Below are positions 15,965 to 22,301 of a DNA stretch of 35,245 nucleotides, piece by piece (the stretch's first letter is position 1; each line of letters opens with the position of its first letter). The position numbers and the translations under genes are program-made. Where the stretch lies: positions 1 through 35,245 of the forward strand of contig SXTU01000201.1 in NCBI GenBank assembly GCA_005791875.1, written 5' to 3'. This stretch comes from Verrucomicrobiales bacterium (lineage in GTDB: Bacteria; Verrucomicrobiota; Verrucomicrobiia; Limisphaerales; SXTU01). The notes beneath the pieces were generated by a model. The model was given only the letters and a program-made list of their open reading frames with translations. It made no database searches and was not told the DNA's origin.

Positions 15965-16975
15965 ATGAATCGCCTTCTCCTCGCCGCACTTCTCGCCGCT
16001 CCGTCCACCTTCGCCGCCGACCGCTACGGCGGCCTCGACACGGCGAAGCATCTCGGCGTGCTCAAGGTCGAGACCACCCTGCCCGGCACGAAGAACTTCA
16101 CCGAAGGCCCGGCTGTGGATGCGGAGGGCAATGTCTTCTTCACCAACCCTGGCGAGATTCTCAAGTGGGAGCCGGCGGCCAAGAAACTGTCCACGTTCCG
16201 CAAGCCCAGCAACGGCGCGAACGGCCAGGCCTTTGACCGGCAGGGCCGGCTGCTCACGTGCGAGGCGGCGGACGGCACGAACGGCCGCGTCACGCGCACC
16301 GACATGAAGAGCGGCGTGCTGACGGTGCTGTGCGACACGTTCAACGGCTTCCCGCTCGGCGGCCCGAACGACGTGTGCGTGGATGGCAGCGGACGGATTT
16401 ATTTCACCTCGCGCCTCGCGAACACAAACGCGCCCACGGGCAACGTGAACGCTGTCTATCGCATTGACCTCAACGGCAAAACTTCGCGCATCCTGGCCGC
16501 GCCGGACATTGACATGCCCAACGGCCTCGCCGTCTCGCCGGACAACCGGACGTTCTACCTCATCGAGTCCGATGGTCGCACGAACCGCGCGCGCGTGATC
16601 CGCGCCTACGACTTGAAGCCCGACGGCGCGGTCGCGAACCACCGCGTGCTCCACACCTTCTACCCCGGCCGCAGCGGCGACGGGATGCGTGTGGACGCGG
16701 TGGGCAACCTCTACGTCGCCGCCGGCCTGCACAAGACGCGCGGCTCCAGCGAGACACTCGACACGCGCCCCGGCATCCACGTGCTCACACCGCAAGGCAA
16801 GCTCGTCGCGTTCGTGGAGACGCCCGAGGACACGATCACGAACTGCGCCTTCGGCGGCCCGGGCGGTCGCACGCTCTACGTGACATGCGGACGCTTCCTC
16901 CTGAGCCTGCCAACGCAGGTGACTGGCAGCCCGCTGTATCGCGTTGCGGGGAAGCAGCCGCCTCCTCAAGAATAA
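15965..16975 (+). CDS. Exported SMP-30/gluconolactonase-like protein
   Basis: A 336-residue six-bladed propeller with signal peptide (MNRLLLAALLAAPSTFAA). Family markers for the metal site are present: TEGPAVDAEGNVFFT (Glu), LGGPNDVCVDGSGRIYFT (Asn), DMPNGLAVSPDNRTFYL, and GDGMRVDAVGNLYVAAG (Asp). Enzymes of this family hydrolyse sugar lactones outside the cytoplasm, but substrate range in PVC bacteria is broad and not predictable from sequence. The ATG at 15965 is the only start that gives the signal peptide. It is divergent from larB and stands alone; a hairpin follows its stop codon. Confidence 0.92.
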   Translation: MNRLLLAALLAAPSTFAADRYGGLDTAKHLGVLKVETTLPGTKNFTEGPAVDAEGNVFFTNPGEILKWEPAAKKLSTFRKPSNGANGQAFDRQGRLLTCEAADGTNGRVTRTDMKSGVLTVLCDTFNGFPLGGPNDVCVDGSGRIYFTSRLANTNAPTGNVNAVYRIDLNGKTSRILAAPDIDMPNGLAVSPDNRTFYLIESDGRTNRARVIRAYDLKPDGAVANHRVLHTFYPGRSGDGMRVDAVGNLYVAAGLHKTRGSSETLDTRPGIHVLTPQGKLVAFVETPEDTITNCAFGGPGGRTLYVTCGRFLLSLPTQVTGSPLYRVAGKQPPPQE

Positions 16976-17051
16976 AAAAGGCAAGGCACTCCTTCAAACC
17001 AGGCTGCGGCACGAAAGGAAGCCTCAGCCCGGTTTTTAGGAGCGCCTTGCC
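16974..17051 (-). terminator. Intrinsic terminator facing the minus strand
   Basis: Arms 16979-16992 and 17038-17051 pair at 13 of 14 positions (GGCAAGGC-CTCC type), with an inner stem AAACC-GGCTG / CAGCC-GGTTT. Read on the minus strand the stem is followed by TTTTTTA, the pattern of a rho-independent terminator. No T run follows on the plus strand, so it fits a minus-strand transcript better than the plus-strand gluconolactonase-like gene, whose stop it touches. Confidence 0.6.
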
Positions 17052-17315
17052 CCCTGCTGCTCTACCCGCGAACGGCTTGGAAACCCAAAACCAAGCCGCA
17101 CGCAAAAATCATTCGCACGCCGCGACCTCGATCTTCCCATGAGGTGCGTTGCTGTTTTCTGAACGAGAGCCAAGCAGTGCCGGGCCGGTCAGGCTCACCG
17201 TCGTTTGGCGAGACTTGAACCTGGGTTGCCTCTGGCCGCACTCGCCGCTGGACACGTCGCGGGAAATTTCGCAGGTTCACCGCCAGCTGTAGCGGACCAC
17301 CAGCTTCAAAACCGC
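17052..17315 (-). other. Gene-free stretch, possible small RNA on the minus strand
   Basis: No convincing protein gene lies here. The minus strand leads straight into the terminator at 17051-16974 and carries a second perfect 8-bp stem (17073-17080 with 17091-17098, CGGCTTGG/CCAAGCCG, loop 10). A GCTACAG element resembling the local -10 motif is at about 17294-17288 on the minus strand, without a good -35. A structured RNA of about 300 bases is possible; no match to tmRNA, SRP RNA, 6S or RNase P was recognised. Confidence 0.25.
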
Positions 17316-18470
17316 GTGACGACTCCGTCTCCCTTTGCCGCCTATTCGCGCCGTCTGCTCGCGTTCATCGAACGCGGCGGAGCTGATGACGCGCCCCAGT
17401 TCTCCTCGCTCGCCCGGGAGTTGTTCGCGCTTCAGTTCGCCCATGTCGCGCCCTTTCGCCAGCTCTGCGAAGCGCGTCGCGTCGCGCCGGACGCACTGCC
17501 CGACTGGCGGCAAATCCCCGCCGTGCCGACGGCTGCCTTCAAGGAGCTGGAAGTCACGAGCCTCGCGCCCGCCGAGCGCACCGCCGTCTTCCACTCCAGC
17601 GGCACGACGGAGCACCGCCCCAGCCGGCACTTCCACAACGCTGAGTCCCTCGCGGTCTATGAAGCCTCGCTGCTCCCTTGGTTTGCGCGGCATCTCTTGC
17701 CCGCAGAGGTAGGGCGCGTCTGTCCCCAGCGCGCCGCCGGACCATCCGAACAACCAACCGGCGCGCTGGGACAGACGCGCCCTACCTTCCTCTGCCTGGT
17801 GCCGCCGCCTGCGCGGACTCCGCACTCATCCCTCGTCCACATGTTCGCCACCGTGAGCCGCGCGTTCGGTGCGTCCGGATCGCGCTTCGTGGCGACGGCC
17901 GGCGCGGACAACTCCTGGCAGCTCGACTTCACCGCCGCCCTCACCGCGCTCCGTCACGCCGGGCAATCCGCGCAGCCGGTCATCCTCCTCGGCACCGCGT
18001 TCATGTTCGTGAACCTCCTCGATGCATTGGAGCAACGCGGCTTGTCCCTCAGGCTGCCGCCCGGTTCGCGCGTCATGGAAACCGGCGGCTACAAAGGCCG
18101 CTCGCGCGAGTTGCCCAAGGCCGAGTTGCACGCGCTCATCACGTCCCGCCTCGGCATCCCACACGCCTCCATCGTCTGCGAATACGGCATGAGCGAGCTG
18201 AGTTCGCAGGCCTATTCACTAATCACTAATCACGCCTCACTTCCCTTCCGTTTCCCCCCATGGTGCCGCGCACTTGTCATCTCACCTGAATCTGGCCGCG
18301 AAGTCGCCGACGGCGAAACCGGCTTGCTCAGAATCTTCGACCTCGCGAACGTCCGCTCCGTGATGGCGATTCAAACCGAGGACCTCGCGGTGCGCCGTGG
18401 CGATGGCTTCGAGCTGCTGGGTCGCGCCACGCAAGCCGAGGCGCGCGGCTGTTCGCTCATGGCCGTCTGA
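17316..18470 (+). CDS. LuxE-like acyl-protein synthetase
   Basis: A 384-residue adenylate-forming enzyme. In bioluminescent bacteria LuxE activates a fatty acid with ATP and hands it to LuxC. Family features: VPTAAFKELEVTSLAP (70-85), the nucleotide loop VFHSSGTTEHRPSRH (91-105), PHSSLVHMFATVSRAFG (169-185), FVATAGADNSWQLDF, PVILLGTAFMFVNLLD, VMETGGYKGRSRELPK and VCEYGMSELSSQAYS, then a C-terminal lobe with LLRIFDLANVRSVMAIQTEDL. GTG at 17316 is chosen because the family N terminus begins there. Two different repeats lie inside the frame: a family A palindrome encoding residues about 132-157 and TCACTAA heptamers at about 301-310. One base separates its stop from the MFS start; a LuxC-like gene is three genes on. 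Confidence 0.88.
   Translation: MTTPSPFAAYSRRLLAFIERGGADDAPQFSSLARELFALQFAHVAPFRQLCEARRVAPDALPDWRQIPAVPTAAFKELEVTSLAPAERTAVFHSSGTTEHRPSRHFHNAESLAVYEASLLPWFARHLLPAEVGRVCPQRAAGPSEQPTGALGQTRPTFLCLVPPPARTPHSSLVHMFATVSRAFGASGSRFVATAGADNSWQLDFTAALTALRHAGQSAQPVILLGTAFMFVNLLDALEQRGLSLRLPPGSRVMETGGYKGRSRELPKAELHALITSRLGIPHASIVCEYGMSELSSQAYSLITNHASLPFRFPPWCRALVISPESGREVADGETGLLRIFDLANVRSVMAIQTEDLAVRRGDGFELLGRATQAEARGCSLMAV
17709..17785. repeat. 77-bp palindromic element, family A, inside the LuxE-like gene
   Basis: Arms 17709-17735 and 17760-17785 are inverted copies identical except for one extra C, starting GTAGGGCGCGTCTGTCCC. The element adds VGRVCPQRAAG...TGALGQTRPT to the protein between LLPAE and FLCLVPPP, two segments that are adjacent in a normal LuxE-type protein. 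No stop or frame change results. Confidence 0.92.
18216..18243. repeat. TCACTAA heptamer array inside the LuxE-like gene
   Basis: Four seven-base units: two of TCACTAA, then TCACGCC and TCACTTC. It encodes SLITNHASLP in frame, between the SELSSQAY motif and the next conserved strand. A third intact TCACTAA would have put a TAA stop in this frame. The same ending (TCACGCC then TCACTTCC) occurs in the intergenic repeat at 24179-24239. Confidence 0.75.
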
Positions 18471-18471
18471 C

Positions 18472-19716
18472 ATGGACTCGCCGCATCATCGCACGCGCAC
18501 GCTCTGGCTCCTGGGCGTCCTGCACGCATTCACGCACGTCTATCATGTCGCGCTGCTGCCGCTCTACCTGCCGATGCAGCGCGACCTGAAGCTCACGAGC
18601 CTCGAACAGGCGACGCTCCCGATGACAGTGATGATGCTCACCTACTACGGCCTGAGCTACCCGCTCGGCATCCTTGCCGACCGCGTGAGCCGCAAGAAAC
18701 TCCTCGGCTGGGGACTGTTCATCAACGCGCTGGGCTTCGTTGGCCTTGCGCTCGCGCCGACCTACCCGCTGGCGCTGGCAAGCGTCGTCGTCGCTGCCAT
18801 CGGCGGAAGCTGCTTTCACCCGGCGGCGACGGCCCTGATCGCGCGACTCTATCCCGAGGCAACTGGCCGTGCGCTCGGACTTGTCGGCATCGGTGCTGGC
18901 GTGGGCTTCTTCGTCGGCCCGATCTACGCCGGTTGGCGCGCGACGCAATCCGGCGACTGGCGCATGCCGGTGATGGAGGTTGGTGTGCTGGGAATCCTCG
19001 CGGCCGGAGCATTCGCGTGGCTGGCCGATGAGTCCTCCAGTGCAGGCGACTTGCAGTCTTCACCTCGTCCGACCAGCGCACCCGACGGCGACTGCAAGTC
19101 CCCGGCACTCTTCCCCACTTCCGCCCTGTGGCTCCTCTTCTTCACGGCCGCCGTAGCGTTCGCCTTGCGCGATTTCGCCGGGCACAGCATGGGCAGCCTC
19201 GGCTCGCTGTTTCTGCAAAAGGCCCACGGCTTCTCCGTGAAGGAAGCCGGTGCGGCACTGAGCGTCATCTTCCTCATGGGCGTCATCAGCAACCCGCTCT
19301 TCGGCCACCTCAGCGACCTTGGACGCACGCGCTGGACGGCGGGCGTGATGATTGCGGCGGCAGTGGTCATCGCGGCTTTCCCGCATCTGCCGCGCGCTTG
19401 GCTTGCAGTCGCGCTCGCGGTCTATGGCTTCTTCTTCATGGGCTGCTATCCGATGGTCGAGGCCGCGTTGATGGAATCAGTGCCCGACGTGGTGCGCGGG
19501 CGTGTCTTCGGCCTCTTCATCACAGTGGGCGGAATCCTCGGCAACGTCGCGCACTGGTTCGCGGGTCGCTGGGTGGAGCACCTCGGCGCGGGAGCCGCCG
19601 AGCCGGCGCACTACCACGACTTCTACCTGCTGCTCGCCGCGCTGTTGCTCGCATCGCTGCCCGGCTTGCTGTGCTTGCGCGAAATCCGGAATCGGGAACA
19701 CTCCCAACAGCCATGA
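18472..19716 (+). CDS. Major facilitator superfamily transporter
   Basis: A 414-residue protein with about twelve membrane segments. The A-motif-like loop between TM2 and TM3 is GILADRVSRKKLLG (67-80), and GLVGIGAGVGFFVGPIYAGWRA follows the fourth and fifth segments; the second half has FGHLSDLGRTRWTAG. Overall pattern resembles fosmidomycin-resistance-like and sugar/drug permeases, but no substrate can be named. The central cytoplasmic loop (about 188-213) is lengthened by a family B palindrome (19039-19109). ATG at 18472 lies one base after the luxE-like stop, and its own stop overlaps the next start (ATGA), so it belongs to the same transcript as the LuxE- and LuxC-like genes. Confidence 0.93.
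   Translation: MDSPHHRTRTLWLLGVLHAFTHVYHVALLPLYLPMQRDLKLTSLEQATLPMTVMMLTYYGLSYPLGILADRVSRKKLLGWGLFINALGFVGLALAPTYPLALASVVVAAIGGSCFHPAATALIARLYPEATGRALGLVGIGAGVGFFVGPIYAGWRATQSGDWRMPVMEVGVLGILAAGAFAWLADESSSAGDLQSSPRPTSAPDGDCKSPALFPTSALWLLFFTAAVAFALRDFAGHSMGSLGSLFLQKAHGFSVKEAGAALSVIFLMGVISNPLFGHLSDLGRTRWTAGVMIAAAVVIAAFPHLPRAWLAVALAVYGFFFMGCYPMVEAALMESVPDVVRGRVFGLFITVGGILGNVAHWFAGRWVEHLGAGAAEPAHYHDFYLLLAALLLASLPGLLCLREIRNREHSQQP
19039..19109. repeat. 71-bp palindromic element, family B, inside the MFS gene
   Basis: Arms 19039-19058 and 19090-19109 match at 18 of 20 (AGTGC-GG-GACTTGCAGTC on one side, its complement on the other). It encodes SAGDLQSSPRPTSAPDGDCK and neighbours in frame in the long loop between the two halves of the transporter. 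Related to 12760-12843. Confidence 0.88.
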
Positions 19717-20402
19717 AATCGCGCCTGCTGATTATCGGATGCCTTCCTCTGGTCCTGCTGGCAGCTTACGCCGCCACCTCGCTCACGAAGAAGACCGTCG
19801 AAGAGCGGGTGAAACAATATGGCCCCGCGGCGCGCGCTCGATTGGAGCCGCACTTCAAGAAGGCAGCGGTCCCCTATCCGCCTACGCGTCTTGTGCTGGT
19901 CGGCATCAAGGACGAGCGCCGGGTGGAACTCCACGCCGCCGGCACCGACGGCAGACTACGCTTCGTGCGCTACTACCGTGTGTTGGGCGCGAGCGGTGAA
20001 CTGGGCCCCAAGCTGCGCGAAGGCGACCGCCAAGTCCCGGAAGGCATTTATCCCATTGAGTCGCTCAACCCCAACAGCCGCTTCCACCTCTCGTTGCGCG
20101 TCGGCTATCCAAACGCGTTCGACCGGGCGAAGGGGCAGCTCGATGGACGCGACCGGCTCGGCGGCGACATCATGATTCACGGCAGCAACATCTCCATCGG
20201 CTGTCTCGCGATGGGTGACGAGGCGGCGGAAGACTTGTTCGTGCTGGCGGCTGACACCGGGATCAAGAACATCACAGTTTTCCTCACGCCCGTGGATTTC
20301 CGTCGGGGCAAGTCGGTGCCGAAGGACGCCCGCGTGCCCGCGTGGACAGCGGGGCTTTACTCGCAGATTCAGACCAACCTCGCCGTTGTGCCGACGCCAT
20401 GA
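19713..20402 (+). CDS. L,D-transpeptidase (YkuD/ErfK family)
   Basis: A 229-residue protein with an N-terminal anchor or signal segment (LLIIGCLPLVLLAAYAA). The YkuD catalytic signature is HGSNISIGCLAMGD (His156 to Asp169, nucleophile Cys164), preceded by VPEGIYPIESLNPNSRFHLS and GGDIM. Such enzymes form 3-3 cross-links in peptidoglycan or attach lipoproteins to it, outside the membrane; this subtype resembles YafK-like proteins, which can also cut such links. Both ends overlap neighbours by four bases (ATGA), so it is translated together with the MFS and LuxC-like genes. Confidence 0.93.
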   Translation: MKSRLLIIGCLPLVLLAAYAATSLTKKTVEERVKQYGPAARARLEPHFKKAAVPYPPTRLVLVGIKDERRVELHAAGTDGRLRFVRYYRVLGASGELGPKLREGDRQVPEGIYPIESLNPNSRFHLSLRVGYPNAFDRAKGQLDGRDRLGGDIMIHGSNISIGCLAMGDEAAEDLFVLAADTGIKNITVFLTPVDFRRGKSVPKDARVPAWTAGLYSQIQTNLAVVPTP

Positions 20403-21763
20403 CGCTCCCGAACTACTACCTCGCCGACCTGCCGCCCGAGGCCGAGCTGTCGCCTCTGATGGTCACGGAGACGTGCCTCGCGCTGAAGCGCAACCGCACG
20501 CAATACCTCGCCGTGCGCGACACGCCCAGCATCCTGCGCACGCTCGTCCGCACCGCCGATGACTGGCTGTCCGATGACTATCCATTCCGCAAGCTCGCGC
20601 TCAAGGAAGGCCCGGCCCACACGGGCTTCTCCGCCCACACCATCGCCACCGGACTCGACAACTTCTTCCGCCAGCTCACCGGCGAAAACCTCGAGGCGCT
20701 GCTCGCACAGGAACTGGGCACCATCCAGCGCCTCGACGCATTCAGCGCGAGCAACAGCGATGGCCGCACGCGCCGCATGGCGCTCGCGACCGGGCCGGAG
20801 CTGCTCGGCCACATCACTGCCGGCTCAGTGCCGAACCCCGCGTTCACGGCCATCGTGCTTGGGCTTCTCACGCGCTCGGCGCAGTTCATCAAGTGCGCGC
20901 GCGGCGGCGCGTATCTGCCACGCCTGTTCCTCCACTCGCTCTACGGCAGCGAGCCAAAGCTCGGCGCGTGCATCGAGATCGCCGAGTGGCGCGGCGGCTC
21001 GGGCGAGCTGGAGAAAGCGCTCTTCGCCCAATGCGACGGCGTGACCGCCACTGGCTCGGACGAATCCGTGGAAGCCGTCCGGCGCGCGCTGCCACCGCGC
21101 GCGCGTTTCGCTGGCTACGGCCATCAGGTCAGCTTCGGCTACGTGACGCGCGAGGCCATCTCCGGCTGGCGCGCGAAGAAGCTCATTGCCGCCGCAGCCG
21201 CAGACGTCGTCGCGTGGGACCAGCTCGGCTGCCTCTCGCCGCACGTCTTCTACGTCGAGGACAATAGCGTTGGCTTCGCGCTGCACTTCGCCGGCCAACT
21301 CGCCGAGGAGCTCGCGCGCCGCGAAGCCGCCGAGCCGCGCGGCAAAATCTCCACCGAGACCGCCGCGCACATCGCTGCGCGCCGCGCCATCTACGAAGTC
21401 CGCGCCGCGCACGCACCGGAGCAGACGCGGCACTGGTGCAGCCCGGACTCGACGGCGTGGACGGTGGTCTTTGAGTCCGACGCGCGATTCGCGTTGTCCT
21501 GCCTCAACCGCTTCATCTACGTGAAGCCCGTGTTCGATGTTGCCGAGGCCTTGCGTGGCGCAGACCCCGTGCGCGACCACACCTCGACCGTCGGCCTTGC
21601 GGCGCAGGAGCACGAGATGGAAGGTCTGGTGAAACAGTTCTCCCGCTGGGGCGCGACGCGTCTCTGCCCGCTAGGCCAGATGCAAAACCCGCCGCTGACG
21701 TGGCGGCATGATGGGCGGGCGCTGTTGGGCGACCTCGTGCGGTGGACGGACTGGGAGCAATGA
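20399..21763 (+). CDS. LuxC-like acyl-CoA/acyl-protein reductase
   Basis: A 454-residue member of the LuxC family, which reduces acyl groups to aldehydes with NADPH. Family motifs: AGSVPNPAFTAIVLGLLTRS (141-160) followed by AQFIKCARGG, EIAEWRGG (193-200), FAGYGHQVSFGYV (237-249), and the nucleophile in WDQLGCLSPHVFYV (Cys278). The C-terminal part has NRFIYVKPVFDVAEAL and CPLGQMQNPPLTWRHDGR, as in LuxC-type proteins. With the LuxE-like gene it would form an acid-to-aldehyde reductase. No luxA, luxB or luxD is present, so the aldehyde is not for light here. It ends eight bases before a heptamer hairpin, with queD beyond. Confidence 0.9.
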   Translation: MTLPNYYLADLPPEAELSPLMVTETCLALKRNRTQYLAVRDTPSILRTLVRTADDWLSDDYPFRKLALKEGPAHTGFSAHTIATGLDNFFRQLTGENLEALLAQELGTIQRLDAFSASNSDGRTRRMALATGPELLGHITAGSVPNPAFTAIVLGLLTRSAQFIKCARGGAYLPRLFLHSLYGSEPKLGACIEIAEWRGGSGELEKALFAQCDGVTATGSDESVEAVRRALPPRARFAGYGHQVSFGYVTREAISGWRAKKLIAAAAADVVAWDQLGCLSPHVFYVEDNSVGFALHFAGQLAEELARREAAEPRGKISTETAAHIAARRAIYEVRAAHAPEQTRHWCSPDSTAWTVVFESDARFALSCLNRFIYVKPVFDVAEALRGADPVRDHTSTVGLAAQEHEMEGLVKQFSRWGATRLCPLGQMQNPPLTWRHDGRALLGDLVRWTDWEQ

Positions 21764-21771
21764 ACCGAGAC

Positions 21772-21837
21772 CCAGTGTTCAATTTTCAGTATTCAGTCGG
21801 TGCCACGTGCGCAGCGGAACTGAACACTGAACACTGG
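21772..21837. repeat. Heptamer hairpin between the LuxC-like gene and queD
   Basis: Arms 21772-21797 and 21819-21837 are inverted copies built from ACTGAAC units (complement GTTCAGT). They share all bases at both ends but the left arm is exactly seven bases longer, as if it had gained one unit. Related TTACTGAATATT follows to 21850. Confidence 0.8.
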
Positions 21838-21859
21838 TTACTGAATATTTTTTGAACTC

Positions 21860-22225
21860 ATGAACATGGAACTCCGCAAATCCTTTCAATTCGAAGCCGC
21901 CCACCTCCTCCCGCTCCTGCCCGAGGCGCACAAGTGTCGCCGCCTGCACGGGCACAGCTTCAAGGTGGAAGTCGTCATCGCCGGCGAGTGCGACCCGAAG
22001 CTCGGCTGGCTGATGGACTACGCGGACATCAAGGCCGCGTTCAAGCCGCTCTGGGAACAGCTCGACCACCGTTACCTCAACGACGTGCCCGGCCTGGAAA
22101 ATCCCACGAGCGAAAAGGTCGCCGTTTGGATTTGGGAGCGCCTGAAGCCCGGGCTGCCGATGCTCAAGGAAGTCGTCGTGGCTGAGACTTGCACCGCGCA
22201 GGCTGTGTATCGCGGCGGGAAGTAA
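21860..22225 (+). CDS. queD: 6-carboxytetrahydropterin synthase
   Basis: A 121-residue QueD/PTPS-family enzyme that turns dihydroneopterin triphosphate into 6-carboxy-tetrahydropterin for queuosine and other 7-deazapurines. Zinc ligands His15 (FEAAHLL), His30 and His32 (LHGHSF), catalytic Cys26 (HKCRRLHGH), His70 (LDHRYLND) and Glu109 (VAETCTA) are all present; [12 protein letters not shown] is also typical. The ATG at 21860 is used; a second ATG at 21866 would serve as well. Separated from the LuxC-like gene by a hairpin repeat, so it may be a separate unit. No other queuosine gene is near. Confidence 0.94.
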   Translation: MNMELRKSFQFEAAHLLPLLPEAHKCRRLHGHSFKVEVVIAGECDPKLGWLMDYADIKAAFKPLWEQLDHRYLNDVPGLENPTSEKVAVWIWERLKPGLPMLKEVVVAETCTAQAVYRGGK

Positions 22226-22293
22226 GGCGGACACTCCTGTCCGCCGTGGCTTGCGCCGGGTTGCGCGGGCTGGGGGGACAAGAGTGTCCCCCG
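22226..22293. repeat. Double palindrome, family D, between converging queD and alcohol dehydrogenase genes
   Basis: Two small palindromes, GGCGGACA-CTCC-TGTCCGCC (22226-22245) and GGGGGACA-AGAG-TGTCCCCC (about 22273-22292), are also inverted copies of one another. Starting right after the queD stop, it may act as a two-way terminator. The core GCGGAC...GTCCGC recurs as the terminal arms of the element at 14815-15116. Confidence 0.75.
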
Positions 22294-22301
22294 TTACGCA
22301 G

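Noticed and set aside
16979-17051. Signal recognition particle RNA (GGAAGC-like loop in a long hairpin)
   Set aside because: The conserved symmetric and asymmetric loop sequences around the tetraloop are missing, and the hairpin has a terminator layout on the other strand.
17205-17230. tRNA T-arm-like GGTTCAAGTC on the minus strand
   Set aside because: The flanking bases cannot form the T stem and no acceptor or anticodon arm is present.
17205-17315. Upstream extension of the LuxE-like protein by 37 residues from ATG 17205
   Set aside because: The added residues do not resemble the family, and the family N terminus begins at GTG 17316.
17316-21763. Bioluminescence operon
   Set aside because: LuxE- and LuxC-like genes are present, but luciferase subunits and the LuxD thioesterase are absent and the intervening genes are unrelated to light emission.
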